Positions 37,162 to 46,529 of a stretch of DNA of 64,000 nt are shown piece after piece. The DNA is from Elusimicrobium simillimum (GTDB lineage: Bacteria; Elusimicrobiota; Elusimicrobia; Elusimicrobiales; Elusimicrobiaceae), in assembly GCF_049639735.1 (NCBI RefSeq), contig NZ_JBEVVA010000003.1, positions 1 to 64,000 of the forward strand. Direction: 5' to 3'. The position numbers and the translations under genes are program-made. Numbering within the stretch: position 1 is the first letter of the stretch; each line of letters begins with the position of its first letter. The notes under the pieces were generated by a model, which saw nothing but the letters and a program-made list of their open reading frames with translations, ran no database searches and was not told the origin of the DNA.

Positions 37162-40100
37162 CTAGTTGTCCTTACTTTCATCGATAATTTCGGCGGCGTG
37201 GGCTGCTACTGTCATTTCTTCCACTTCCTGCTCTTTGTTATCTTTCAGCAGTTCAACACTGAGGCCTAATGCCTGAAGTTCCTTTACTAATACTTTAAAG
37301 GATTCCGGCACGCCGGGCTGTTGCGGCGCTTCGCCGCGGACAATGGATTCATACATTTTGGTTCTGCCGGCAAAGTCGTCAGACTTTACTGTTAAGAACT
37401 CTTGCAATGTATATGTAGCGCCATAACCTTCAATGGCCCATACTTCCATTTCACCAAATCTCTGTCCGCCAAACTGCGCTTTACCGCCCAAGGGCTGCCT
37501 TGTGATTAAGCTGTACGGCCCAGTGGAACGGGCGTGAACCTTATCTTCTACCAAGTGAATAAGCTTCATGATATACATGTAGCCGATGGTAACCTTTTCA
37601 TCAAAAGGTAAACCTGTTCTGCCGTCGTATAATGTAATACGGCAGTAGTCGTCCGGCAAATGATGTTCCGGTACGCCTTTGGCAATAAGCGCCTTTTTGG
37701 CTTTTCTTACTTCTTCTTTAACTGTTTCTTCTATAGGACCGTCGAATACAGGGGTGGCGGCGTTATAATTTAAGTTCTTAGCTGCCCAGCCCAGCATTGT
37801 TTCAAACAACTGGCCTACGTTCATACGAGAAGGAATACCCAAAGGTGAAAGCACAATGTCAAGCGGTGTGCCATCCGGCATAAAGGGCATGTCTTCTTCA
37901 GGGAGAATCTTTGCCACAACACCTTTGTTACCGTGGCGGCCGGACAATTTGTCGCCCACCATCAGTTTGCGCTTGCTGGCGATAAATACTTTTACGGATT
38001 TGTTAACCGTAACCGCCAACTCGTCACCTTGTCTGGAGAATTCCATTTCTCTTTCAAAATCTTCTAAAACTTTCTTTTCAAGCTTTTTGTAGAAAGTGTT
38101 AACTCTGTCTTCTTCTTTCTTGCGGTCAGCTTCTTTAGAGAAGGTTTCTTTGGCGCTTTCAAGAGCAAGCTTGCGCTGTTCTTTAATAGCGTCCAAATTA
38201 GCGTTTTTGTCGTCTTCCAGGGCTTTAATTCTGGCTTTTTCTTCGGCTTTGGTAAGTTTTTCTTTTCTTACAAAAACTCTTGTGCCTATGATTTTGCCGC
38301 TGGTGCCCGGGGGTACGCGCAGTGAAGCGTCCACCACGTCGTCAGCTTTCTTGCCGAAGATTACTTTAAGCAGTCTTTCTTCAGGCGTAAGCTGCTGTTC
38401 GCCCTTAGGCGTAACTTTACCTACTAAAATGTCACCCGGTTCCACAACGGTTGAAGGTATAACTATACCGTCAATGTCTAGGTGTGACAGGGCTTCCGCG
38501 CCTATGTTGGGGATGTCTCTTGTTATTTCTTCAGCGCCAAGCTTTGTGTTTCTGGCGTCTACGCTGAATTCATGCAAGTGGATAGAGGTAAAAACGTCTT
38601 CTTTAACCAGCTTGTGTGAAACTAAGATAGCGTCCTCGTAGTTATAACCTTCCCAGCTCATAAAACCTACTAAAAGGTTTTTACCAAGAGCCAGGTGTCC
38701 GTCCTGCATGGCGGGGCCGTCTGCAAGTATAGCGCCTTTTTTAACCGTGTCGCCTGTTTTAACTAAGGGTCTCTGGTTAATACAGGTGTCTTGGTTGGAG
38801 CGTTTATACTTAATAAGTTCATAAAAATCTAACGGGCCGTTTTCAGGTTCTATAGCGACCATGTCGGCGGACGCGAACACTACTTTACCGCCGCGCTGGG
38901 CTGTAAGTGTAGCGCCTGAGTCACGCGCGACTTCATGCTCAATACCCGTGCCTACTAACGGGGCATCAGTTAAGAGCAGCGGTACGCCCTGGCGTTGCAT
39001 GTTACAACCCATGAGCGCGCGGTTGGCGTCGTCGTGTTCTAAGAACGGTATTAAAGCGGCTGATACGCTGATAACCTGTAAGGGTGAAACGTCCATATAG
39101 TCAACCTCTGTAGGGGCGACGATAGGATAGTCACTTCTTACACGGCAATACACCATATCTGTATTAATTTTGCCGCCGTCTGTAAGCGGTGTGTTGGACT
39201 GGGCGACCATAAGATCGTCTTCCTGGTCCGCTGTTAAATACTCAAAATTGTCCGTTACTTTAGAGTTGTTAACCTTTCTGTACGGTGTTTCAATAAGACC
39301 GTACTGGTTAACCTTAGAGTAACAAGCCAAAGAGGTAATAAGACCGATGTTCGGACCTTCAGGCGTCTCAATAGGGCAAACGCGGCCGTAATGTGTGTGG
39401 TGAACGTCGCGCACTTCAAAGCCGGCTCTCTTTCTGTTAAGACCGCCGGGGCCTAAGGCAGAAAGTCTGCGTTTGTGCGTAAGTTCTGATAACGGGTTAA
39501 TTTGGTCCATGAACTGTGAAAGCTGTGACGTACCAAAGAACTTCCTTATAATAGCCTGTACGGGCTGGGCGTTTACCAAGGCGCGCGGTGTATGAGAGGT
39601 TAACTCTTTATTCATTCTGTCGCGTACCGTTTTGGCCATTTGGGAAAGACCAACTCTTATCTGGTTTTCCAAAAGTTCGCCGATGCCTCTTACACGTCTG
39701 TTACCTAAGTGGTCGATATCGTCTGTCTTGAAAATAAGTTCGTCGCCGTACATTTTCTGCGCGTCTTCGCCGGCGTTAAGGGCTAAAAGGTATTTAACCG
39801 TAACTATAATGTCTTCCGGGGATAATGTTCTGCGTTTGTCTGTAGGTGTGGCGAATTTTTTAAATTTAAGGTTGCCGATAATATCAAAAAGGGCCTCAAA
39901 TTTTTTGTTGATTTTGTAACGGCCTACGTAGCTGAGGTCGTAACGTCTGATATTGTCAAAAATCAGGTTGTCTAAGAATGTTTCAGCCTGGTCTTTTACA
40001 ACGAAATCCTGTCCGCGCATTTTTTTGTAAATGTCCGCCTGGGCTTCTTTAGCGGTTCTTATTGTGTCTTTGCGGTTCTCAAGCGTAGCCAAAATAGCCG

Positions 40101-40974
40101 GGTCGTCCTGTCTGGGGTTGCCGGAAATGACTTTAATTTTTTTAATTTTGCGTTCCACCATTTCTTTGAACACTTTGTCGTCCACCGGTATGGCGGCCTT
40201 GTCGTCAAGGTTCCAAAGAACTTCGCCTGTCGTTGCGTCAACGATATCGTCCGCGGCGTAGCGGCCCACTACATTGTCAATTTCAGCAGGTTTGATGTCG
40301 ACATCTTCACAATTGTAGAAGGCTTGTATAATTTGCGCGTTGGTTTCTAAACCGCAGGCGCGTAAAAATGTGGTAGCTAAAACTTTTTTCTTGCGGTCAA
40401 TACGTACCCAAAGGGCGTTCATAAGGTCGAAAGAAAATTCGATCCAGGCGCCTCTGTAAGGTATGATTCTGGCTACATAAAGTTTTTTACCTAAAGTAGA
40501 CTGCTTTTTTTCTTCGTCTTCTTCAAAAATAATACCCGGGGAGCGGTGTAACTGGCTGACTACCACGCGTTCCGCGCCGTTAAAGACAAAGCAGCCGGCG
40601 TCTGTCATTAAAGGAAGGTCGCAAAGCGTAACGTCCTGCTCTGAGGCTTCTTTAAGTTTGCCGTCTCTTTTTTTAACAGAAAGTCTGAGTACCGCTTTTA
40701 ACGGGGCGCTGTAGGTGCCGTCACGTACAATTGCTTGCTGCGGTGTTGTGTAGCGGGGCGGGCAGAGTTCGTACTTAACGAAGTCAAGTTTCATGCTGCC
40801 GTCCGGCGCTTCTATGGGGAATACGTCTTCAAACGCTGCCTGAAGACCTTTAAGATCCCTTTTGGTTGGCGCAGTGTCTAACTGTAAAAAGTCTACGAAA
40901 GACTGCTTCTGCATTTCCAACAAATCAGGTAATTGTAGCTTGGAAGAAATTTTACCAAAGTTTAATTGTCTCAT
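37162..40974 (-). CDS. rpoB: RNA polymerase beta subunit
   Basis: This 1270-residue subunit has the rifampicin-pocket region FFGTSQLSQFMDQINPLSELTHKRRLSALGPGGL in wild-type-like form, EVRDVHHTHYGRVCPIETPEGPNIGL, the GRHGNKGVVAKILPEEDMPF catalytic region and the C-terminal QPLGGKAQFGGQRFGEMEVWA. A Lys/Glu-rich, probably coiled segment (around residues 920-980) is typical of many phyla. It forms the catalytic core with rpoC. Confidence 0.98.
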   Translation of the reverse strand: MRQLNFGKISSKLQLPDLLEMQKQSFVDFLQLDTAPTKRDLKGLQAAFEDVFPIEAPDGSMKLDFVKYELCPPRYTTPQQAIVRDGTYSAPLKAVLRLSVKKRDGKLKEASEQDVTLCDLPLMTDAGCFVFNGAERVVVSQLHRSPGIIFEEDEEKKQSTLGKKLYVARIIPYRGAWIEFSFDLMNALWVRIDRKKKVLATTFLRACGLETNAQIIQAFYNCEDVDIKPAEIDNVVGRYAADDIVDATTGEVLWNLDDKAAIPVDDKVFKEMVERKIKKIKVISGNPRQDDPAILATLENRKDTIRTAKEAQADIYKKMRGQDFVVKDQAETFLDNLIFDNIRRYDLSYVGRYKINKKFEALFDIIGNLKFKKFATPTDKRRTLSPEDIIVTVKYLLALNAGEDAQKMYGDELIFKTDDIDHLGNRRVRGIGELLENQIRVGLSQMAKTVRDRMNKELTSHTPRALVNAQPVQAIIRKFFGTSQLSQFMDQINPLSELTHKRRLSALGPGGLNRKRAGFEVRDVHHTHYGRVCPIETPEGPNIGLITSLACYSKVNQYGLIETPYRKVNNSKVTDNFEYLTADQEDDLMVAQSNTPLTDGGKINTDMVYCRVRSDYPIVAPTEVDYMDVSPLQVISVSAALIPFLEHDDANRALMGCNMQRQGVPLLLTDAPLVGTGIEHEVARDSGATLTAQRGGKVVFASADMVAIEPENGPLDFYELIKYKRSNQDTCINQRPLVKTGDTVKKGAILADGPAMQDGHLALGKNLLVGFMSWEGYNYEDAILVSHKLVKEDVFTSIHLHEFSVDARNTKLGAEEITRDIPNIGAEALSHLDIDGIVIPSTVVEPGDILVGKVTPKGEQQLTPEERLLKVIFGKKADDVVDASLRVPPGTSGKIIGTRVFVRKEKLTKAEEKARIKALEDDKNANLDAIKEQRKLALESAKETFSKEADRKKEEDRVNTFYKKLEKKVLEDFEREMEFSRQGDELAVTVNKSVKVFIASKRKLMVGDKLSGRHGNKGVVAKILPEEDMPFMPDGTPLDIVLSPLGIPSRMNVGQLFETMLGWAAKNLNYNAATPVFDGPIEETVKEEVRKAKKALIAKGVPEHHLPDDYCRITLYDGRTGLPFDEKVTIGYMYIMKLIHLVEDKVHARSTGPYSLITRQPLGGKAQFGGQRFGEMEVWAIEGYGATYTLQEFLTVKSDDFAGRTKMYESIVRGEAPQQPGVPESFKVLVKELQALGLSVELLKDNKEQEVEEMTVAAHAAEIIDESKDN

Positions 40975-41409
40975 TTACACTTTTCCTGGAATGTTTAAGG
41001 TTTAACAGCTTATCATTACACCCGCTGAGGGTAAAGATAAATTGTTAAACCCGCTACCTTTTAAACTCAAATATTTAATTTTATGTCCCAAAGGTTTTAT
41101 TTGGCGCGCTTCGCGTGAAGTTTGTGTCAGGAACTTTGTTCCTTTAACATGTTAAGCGGCGTAACCGCGAAACAAGCTTTGTGCGAAATGCTTTAATATT
41201 GCGTTCGTGTAAATTTACTTTAAAAACTGCTGTTTCTTTCAGACGGTAGTCCGCCCGGTAAATTTAATACGAAAAGCTTTTAATTTATTTATGTGAAATT
41301 AACGGGAATTATTCCCGATATTCACAACTATTTTCAAGATACTGCTATTTTTTGCTTATTAATCCCGCCCCGCATAACGGGGCGGGAAAAACTAAACAGA
41401 GATGAACTC
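40975..41409 (-). promoter_or_regulatory. rplL-rpoB spacer
   Basis: I see no gene in this 435-base spacer. On the minus strand a CCCGCCCCG..CGGGGCGGG hairpin (41363-41390) lies 20 bases past the rplL stop. It has no T tract after it, so it is more likely an attenuator or RNA-processing stem than a full terminator, as is known for this position in E. coli. The rest is AT-rich with short GCGCTTCGCG-type palindromes near 41104. Confidence 0.45.
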
Positions 41410-41790
41410 TTATTTAAGTGTTACTACGCCACCGACTTCAGCTATTTTCTTTTTCATTTCTTCAGCTTCGGCTTTGGCAACGTTTTCTTTGATTACTTTA
41501 GGAGCGCCATCGACTAAGTCTTTAGCTTCTTTAAGACCTAAGCCTGTGATTTCGCGGACAACTTTAATTACGGCGATTTTTTTGTCTGCGGCTGCGCTTG
41601 TGAGCTCAACGTTAAATTCTGACTTTTCTTCAGCGGCTGCGGCTGCGGGTGCAGCGGCGGCTACGGCTACTGCGGGAGCAGCGGCTTTTACGCCAAATTT
41701 GTCTTCTACGGCTTTAACGAGTTCGGAAAGTTCCAGAACTGTCATACCGGCTATTGCTTCAAGTATTTCTGCTTGTGATAATTTTGCCAT
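41410..41790 (-). CDS. rplL: 50S ribosomal protein L7/L12
   Basis: This 126-residue protein has the dimerising N-terminal helices (EILEAIAGMTVLELSELVKAVE), an Ala-rich hinge, and the C-terminal domain (KIAVIKVVREITGLGLKEAKDLVDGAPKVIKENV). It forms the stalk that recruits translational GTPases, bound through L10 encoded just upstream. Confidence 0.97.
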   Translation of the reverse strand: MAKLSQAEILEAIAGMTVLELSELVKAVEDKFGVKAAAPAVAVAAAAPAAAAAEEKSEFNVELTSAAADKKIAVIKVVREITGLGLKEAKDLVDGAPKVIKENVAKAEAEEMKKKIAEVGGVVTLK

Positions 41791-41948
41791 TGTATTTATT
41801 TCCTTTTATTTTTAGGGTAGCTGCCTTCTGCCTAAGCCGAGCTCAGGCCCGTACATTTATCTCCTAAGAGACTACCACCGCACTTGGCGGGTTTGAGACT
41901 GCTTACATTGCCTGCGCACACGGCGTTAAAGCCGGTGCGCAAAACAAC

Positions 41949-42470
41949 TTAATTCTTAGAGTCCTCAACGGCTTTAAGAACATAAGCAAGATCCCTGATG
42001 GGAGCTTGTAAGACTTGTGCGGACTGGGCAACCGCGCTGTAAAGCGCGCCGGCAAGTTTAGACAAGTTATCTTCTTTGCTGCCAATGGTAGCAAGTTGCT
42101 GAACTTGTGCTTCATTATACCAGACCCCGTCACTAAAACAAGCCCTAAGCTTTAAAGCACCAAACTTTTTGGAGAAATCAACCATAGTTTTTGCCACGGC
42201 CGCGATATCGCCGCCAATAGCAATTGCCGTAGGGCCTTTGAAAAGCTTTTCATCGGCACCTTCAATTGCAGCCTGTCTTACGGCATGGTCAACTATAGCG
42301 TTGCGTTCCACACGGAATTTTGCGCCCGTGGGGATTAACTGCGCTCTAAGTTCAGCCATGTCTACGAATTTGAGGCCCTGGTAGGCCGCAAAAAATAAGA
42401 CGCCTGCATCTTTGATTTCTTTAGATAAGTTTTGTGACTTTTCTACTTTTTGTTGTTTTGTCAGGTTCAT
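41949..42470 (-). CDS. rplJ: 50S ribosomal protein L10
   Basis: This 173-residue protein has the L10 N-terminal RNA-binding fold (GVLFFAAYQGLKFVDMAELRAQLI..GAKFRVERNAI) and a C-terminal helix that binds L7/L12. It heads the rplJ-rplL-rpoB-rpoC-rpsL-rpsG-fusA-tuf series. It is preceded by a structured leader and a good promoter rather than by rplA as in most bacteria. Confidence 0.95.
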   Translation of the reverse strand: MNLTKQQKVEKSQNLSKEIKDAGVLFFAAYQGLKFVDMAELRAQLIPTGAKFRVERNAIVDHAVRQAAIEGADEKLFKGPTAIAIGGDIAAVAKTMVDFSKKFGALKLRACFSDGVWYNEAQVQQLATIGSKEDNLSKLAGALYSAVAQSAQVLQAPIRDLAYVLKAVEDSKN

Positions 42471-42487
42471 TGTTTACCTAATTAACA

Positions 42488-42600
42488 CCGCTTTTTTATC
42501 TTTTTTTGTCTGTTTTTTACAGAAAAGAAAAGACAGCGCAAGCTTACCCCACGCTTTGTTTCTCGCCGTAAGGTGCTTGTGCAGTGCTAAAATCTGTTTA
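42488..42600 (-). promoter_or_regulatory. Probable rplJ leader (L10-type autoregulatory RNA)
   Basis: On the minus strand the leader holds GCACAAGC and GCTTGCGC arms that pair around an internal loop (42536-42582), followed by a CTGTCTTTT..AACAGAC hairpin next to the start codon. L10 leaders bind the L10-L12 complex to repress translation. The architecture fits, but I could not match the kink-turn consensus, so this is tentative. Confidence 0.5.
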
Positions 42601-42607
42601 AAAAATT

Positions 42608-42637
42608 CTTATATATTATATCAATTTGGGCTGTCAA
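42608..42637 (-). promoter_or_regulatory. Promoter of the rplJ-rpoBC-tuf cluster
   Basis: On the minus strand TTGACA (42632-42637) and TATAAG (42608-42613) are 18 bases apart. The site is placed just upstream of the structured rplJ leader. Confidence 0.65.
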
Positions 42638-42724
42638 TTACAAGTTAATCTTATAACGTTTTATCCACAGCTTTTTCTTATAAATATTGTACCATAAATT
42701 GGTTAGATTAACAATACAAACATA

Positions 42725-42759
42725 AAAAAACACCGCTTAAGGCTAAGCGGTGTTTTTTG
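42725..42759. terminator. Bidirectional terminator
   Basis: AAAAAACACCGCTTA and TAAGCGGTGTTTTTT pair over 15 bases around AGGC. It ends the flavodoxin-ferredoxin gene on the minus strand and insulates it from the rplJ promoter. Confidence 0.9.
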
Positions 42760-43554
42760 TTATTTTTTAGGTTCTTTAAATATATATCTGCCCCTGGTGC
42801 TGCCGCGGCCTATCCAGTCAAACTGGGTTATCGCGCGTTTTGGGCAAAGGTTAAAACAGCGCCCGCATTGCTGGCAGCCATCGTGCCAAACGGGGCGGCC
42901 GTTTTCCATAGTAATGGCGCCCACAGGGCACTCTTTGGCGCAAAGGCCGCAAGATATGCACTCGTCCGACACCTTAAAATACTTCCAAAACTTAGGCACC
43001 CAGTACTTTCTAAAGAACTTGTACATGATTCTATAGTGCAGTTTAAGGTAAAACGGCGTTTTAAAGCTGCGCATGTTGGACTTGCCGTTAATAATGTCCA
43101 AAGCCAGGCGGCAAACGGTGCGGTCCGCTATTGTAATAAGCCTTTTGGCGGTTTCGGGCGGGGTTTCGGGCGTGAACATTGTATAGCTGCTTGGCATGAG
43201 GATTGTGGTGGCGTTGGTAATATTGTACTTTTTGCGCCACAATATTTTTTTAGCCTTAGATAAGGCCCAGCCTACGTGAAGTTTGTTAGCGAATGTTGTA
43301 AATACGCAGACTTTTTTGTTCCTAAGTCTTGGCATACCCTCAAGCCACTTTTGCACCGCCACCGGCATACCAAAGCCATAAATAGGGTAACAGAATATAA
43401 ATGTGCTGTAACTGTCCAGTTTGGCATAATCATACCCTAAAATCTTATCCAAATCGGCCTGCTGGCCTTGTTTGATAAGATTGGAATGTAAAACTTCCGC
43501 CATGTGTTTAGTATTACCACTGCCGGAAAAGTATAATATTATGTATTTTTCCAT
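42760..43554 (-). CDS. EFR1-family flavodoxin-ferredoxin protein
   Basis: This 264-residue protein has an N-terminal flavodoxin fold with the FMN phosphate loop SGSGNTKHMAE (10-20) and YPIYGFGMPVAVQKWL. The C-terminus has two [4Fe-4S] motifs: CISCGLCAKECP and CQQCGRCFNLCP. The fusion is common in gut anaerobes as a small electron-transfer protein with an unknown partner. It stands alone between terminators. Confidence 0.88.
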   Translation of the reverse strand: MEKYIILYFSGSGNTKHMAEVLHSNLIKQGQQADLDKILGYDYAKLDSYSTFIFCYPIYGFGMPVAVQKWLEGMPRLRNKKVCVFTTFANKLHVGWALSKAKKILWRKKYNITNATTILMPSSYTMFTPETPPETAKRLITIADRTVCRLALDIINGKSNMRSFKTPFYLKLHYRIMYKFFRKYWVPKFWKYFKVSDECISCGLCAKECPVGAITMENGRPVWHDGCQQCGRCFNLCPKRAITQFDWIGRGSTRGRYIFKEPKK

Positions 43555-43602
43555 ATTTACATTTTAGCTTTTTTAGATTATATTTGGGAGAGTTTGGCCA
43601 GC

Positions 43603-44373
43603 CTAAAATCTCCTTAAGTCTGCCGGCTGAAATACCCATTCAGGGGTTACTATTGTTTTACCATTAAGATCGTACCACGGGCTTAGTTTTACGTTCATGG
43701 GGTTAAAAAGAACCTGCGTTTCCTGCGCGGGCATGTAGCTTTGCGCAAGCATGTAAACTTTTTTGCCTTCTTTATTTTGCGCCATATCCACAACTATTAC
43801 CGCGTGGCCGAACGGGCGGCCCTTTTGTATAAAAACGTCGCCTATCTTCATATCGTTAATATCTTTTACCGGGCGCAGCTGGTTAAGCAATGACGCCGTG
43901 TTGGCGTACGCAAAAACATAGTCCATATATTTACGAAAGTTTTTGTAAGACGTGTCGCCTTTGGCGTAATCTTTAAAATATCTTGGTTTGCCGTCTGATA
44001 CAAAGTTAAACTTAATATCGTTTATTTTATTCTCTGCAAACTGGTATTCACCGTACAGGCGCATAACAGCATCGGCGCATTGCTGCAGGTCTTTGGGGGA
44101 AATTTCCATATCTACTACGGCGACGTAGGTGCTGAGGTTGGGTTTTGTTTTACCGTTAAAATATTTTACAAGCGCACCGTCTTTCTTTAGCGGTAAGTTA
44201 CGCAGATACGCGGCAAAGCTGTTTTGCGATTCGGCCGTGCGCGTGAAGCCCGCGGGCGGGGCGAAGCGTGTTGCTATTGTATTGCCTTTTGTGTCCGTAA
44301 GGCCGCTGCCGTTTTCGGCGTTGCAGGCGAAGCAGATAAATACGCAAAATATAATTGATAATAGTTTCTTCAT
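43603..44373 (-). CDS. DUF4846 lipoprotein
   Basis: This 256-residue protein has a lipoprotein signal ending CFAC (Cys17). It has the DUF4846 signatures: SFAAYLRNLPLK, AVVDMEISPKDLQQCADAVMRLYGEY, FRKYMDYVFAYANTASL, GDVFIQKGRPFGHAVIVVDMA and YMLAQSYMPAQETQ, then PWY and TPEW near the end. The conserved Cys, His and Asp residues suggest a hydrolase fold of the NlpC/P60-like kind, but function is unknown. The start overlaps the DUF4269 stop by one base. Confidence 0.85.
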   Translation of the reverse strand: MKKLLSIIFCVFICFACNAENGSGLTDTKGNTIATRFAPPAGFTRTAESQNSFAAYLRNLPLKKDGALVKYFNGKTKPNLSTYVAVVDMEISPKDLQQCADAVMRLYGEYQFAENKINDIKFNFVSDGKPRYFKDYAKGDTSYKNFRKYMDYVFAYANTASLLNQLRPVKDINDMKIGDVFIQKGRPFGHAVIVVDMAQNKEGKKVYMLAQSYMPAQETQVLFNPMNVKLSPWYDLNGKTIVTPEWVFQPADLRRF

Positions 44374-44918
44374 TATAACTCCAAAAATTTTTTAAGTTCG
44401 GCGTCTGTCATTTTTTGCAGCTCAAGTAAATCTGTATATGGGTTCACTAAATTTAAAAGCTTGCCAAAAGCGGGTTCTGTTTTAATGCCGTTAATTTTTA
44501 ATTTTATTATTTCTTTTTTAAAATCTTGGCCTTTTAAATTTAAAATTCTGCCCTCAATAAGCATGTGCAGGTAGGCGTTTTGTTTTTGCGGGGGAATATT
44601 TTGAGCGTAAATTTCAAATATAAAATTTTCAAATTCAAAACCACATACGTAATGGTTTTCAAAAATATTTTCTTTAAATTTTTTCTTGCCGCCGTAAAGC
44701 TTATTTATTAATTTAGAAAATTTCGCGTAGTCAGCCGCGCGGCAAATAATATCAATGTCGCTGCCCGGGATATTAATATCTATTGGTATTGTGCCCGCAA
44801 CCAGCGGCTCGTGCACCGCTAAATCTTGCAAAATGCCAAGGCTAACTATCGCGGCATGCGCCGCTTGTTGTACCGGGGTACCGTCAGCTAAATATTTAAT
44901 ATCTGAGAATACTGTCAT
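44373..44918 (-). CDS. DUF4269 protein, nucleotidyltransferase-like
   Basis: This 181-residue protein contains AGTIPIDINIPGSDIDIICRA, with the G-S-D-x-D metal-binding pattern of nucleotidyltransferases. It continues YAKFSKLINKLYG, FIFEIYAQNIPPQKQNAYLHM and a C-terminal helix TDLLELQKMTDAEL. These features match DUF4269 proteins of unknown substrate. It shares a one-base overlap with the DUF4846 gene. Confidence 0.75.
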   Translation of the reverse strand: MTVFSDIKYLADGTPVQQAAHAAIVSLGILQDLAVHEPLVAGTIPIDINIPGSDIDIICRAADYAKFSKLINKLYGGKKKFKENIFENHYVCGFEFENFIFEIYAQNIPPQKQNAYLHMLIEGRILNLKGQDFKKEIIKLKINGIKTEPAFGKLLNLVNPYTDLLELQKMTDAELKKFLEL

Positions 44919-44951
44919 GCTACACCTATTATACTTTTATATAATTATTAA

Positions 44952-45374
44952 ATGAAAAAGTTTTTATCATTACTGCTTGCGTCCATGCTATCGTTTAACG
45001 GCTGCGCCACAATATTCCACGGCACCAAAGAACATTTGACCTTAAACTCAGAAGAACGTGAAACCACGTTTTATTTGAACAATAAAGAAATAGGCAAAGA
45101 CAGCATTGCCTTCCGCATACCCAAACGCAAACTGCGTAAAGCCGTGCTTACCGCCAAGAAAACCGGCTGCGGCGACGCTAATATGGCTATACCGCATGAC
45201 TTTGATTCTATATCTTTGGTTGGGCTTATATTTTTGTGGGGCGTGATATCAGTATTAATTGTAGACTGGGGCATGACTGGCGCAATAACAAAAGCCACAG
45301 AAAAGGACCTTACCTTAACCCCCAACTGTGACCCGGTTAATTTATACATACCGCCGCAAGAAGAAAATATTTAA
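44952..45374 (+). CDS. Small lipoprotein of the 'CATI' type
   Basis: This 140-residue protein has a lipoprotein signal (MKKFLSLLLASMLSFNGC) followed by ATIFHGTKEHLTLNS, which resembles envelope lipoproteins with a short beta domain after the Cys (YLNNKEIGKDSIAFRIPKRK). A hydrophobic segment (LVGLIFLWGVISVLIVDWG) lies near residue 85. Function is unknown. It diverges from the DUF4269 gene and overlaps the end of the converging gene by four bases. Confidence 0.65.
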   Translation: MKKFLSLLLASMLSFNGCATIFHGTKEHLTLNSEERETTFYLNNKEIGKDSIAFRIPKRKLRKAVLTAKKTGCGDANMAIPHDFDSISLVGLIFLWGVISVLIVDWGMTGAITKATEKDLTLTPNCDPVNLYIPPQEENI

Positions 45375-45979
45375 AACCTAAAATTACATATTGGCAATGC
45401 CAACACATAACCGTTATAGGCAACGTTTATTAAACCTATTTGCACGCCGTGCAGCTGCCTGGCGTAATTTATCAAGCCTATTTGCACGCCGACAACCATG
45501 CCTTTGTTAATATTAAGCAGACCTATTTGCAGCCCGCCAAACCCGTCGGTATAACTTATGCCGTTTATCAGTACGCCCATATTATAAAAATCAGAATACT
45601 TTAAAGCGGCTATTTCCAGGCCGGTGGTTTCGTTTACACTTATTGCTGAGGCCGCCAAGCCAAAAGCCTTGCCTCTAACCGTGGGGGAAAGCACAATACC
45701 CGTGGTTTTACCGGCCGCGCCAAGCGCGGCAAGCTGCACACCTTTTAAATCGTCTGATATCGAGTTAATTATAGACGCCTGTAACCCGTAAACATACGGT
45801 GTAGTTGTGCCCAAAAGGCCGATATCCAGCCCCATTACAGTAAGTACATTGCCGGGGATAGAATCTGTAGGGCCGTTATTACCGAAAAATGAAAGTTTAA
45901 CAGGCGTTGTTATCCCGCGTTGCGCGTAAGACGCGGCGGCAAGCATAATTAATACAAAGGTAAAAATAAGTTTTTTCAT
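45371..45979 (-). CDS. LA_2272-type surface repeat protein
   Basis: This 202-residue protein has a signal peptide (MKKLIFTFVLIMLAAASYA) and short repeats built on GVQIGLIN (GLQIGLLNINKG, GVQIGLINYARQ, GVQIGLINVAYNG). This pattern is known in LA_2272-like surface repeat proteins of Leptospira, Fusobacterium and other gut bacteria. The repeats suggest a beta-solenoid or beta-barrel envelope protein of unknown role. It starts one base past the AlaX-like gene. Confidence 0.75.
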   Translation of the reverse strand: MKKLIFTFVLIMLAAASYAQRGITTPVKLSFFGNNGPTDSIPGNVLTVMGLDIGLLGTTTPYVYGLQASIINSISDDLKGVQLAALGAAGKTTGIVLSPTVRGKAFGLAASAISVNETTGLEIAALKYSDFYNMGVLINGISYTDGFGGLQIGLLNINKGMVVGVQIGLINYARQLHGVQIGLINVAYNGYVLALPICNFRF

Positions 45980-46441
45980 TTATTTAGGCTCCAGTTTAAA
46001 CCTGAGCCTTAAGCGGCCGTTTTCATAATCCCAGGTGGTAATTTTAAATTTATCTATTTCGGATGTATTTTGCACGTGCATGCCAATGCAGGGGCAAACA
46101 TCATAGTCCCCTACAAAAATCACACGCAGGCTGTCACCGGCGTCTGCGGGTAGTTTGCTGATATCGGATATCTTGGCAACTTCGTTGCGCGGCATAATGC
46201 GCTCAGTTACGGGTAAGTTTTGCGATATAACCTCGTTAACTTTTTTCTCTACCTCTTCCAATTGCTGCTGCGTTGGGGCGGCGGGTAAAAAGTAATCACA
46301 TTTTGATTTGGTTTTTTCTATATGCGCGTTTTTACTTCTGGCGCAGCCAAAAGTTTGCACCATGGTTTGGTTAAGTATATGCTCGGCCGTGTGCATAGGG
46401 GCGTGATAATCTTTTTTAGGGGTAAAGTTGCTGTTTTCCAT
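45980..46441 (-). CDS. Alanyl-tRNA editing (AlaX-like) protein
   Basis: This 153-residue protein has the second additional domain of threonyl/alanyl-tRNA synthetases: zinc ligands in MHTAEHILNQ (H..EH) and CPCIGMHV (C...H), plus KTKSKCDYF. Stand-alone versions hydrolyse Ser or Gly mischarged on tRNA-Ala. The C-terminus (ITTWDYENGRLRLRFKLE) is complete. The exact tRNA and amino-acid specificity is inferred. Confidence 0.75.
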   Translation of the reverse strand: MENSNFTPKKDYHAPMHTAEHILNQTMVQTFGCARSKNAHIEKTKSKCDYFLPAAPTQQQLEEVEKKVNEVISQNLPVTERIMPRNEVAKISDISKLPADAGDSLRVIFVGDYDVCPCIGMHVQNTSEIDKFKITTWDYENGRLRLRFKLEPK

Positions 46442-46529
46442 ATATTTTATTTTAGCAATTTGAGAGTATAAAAACTTTTTCTTTTATTACAAAAATGTTA
46501 TTATAATATTGTTAAATTTAGGAGATTTT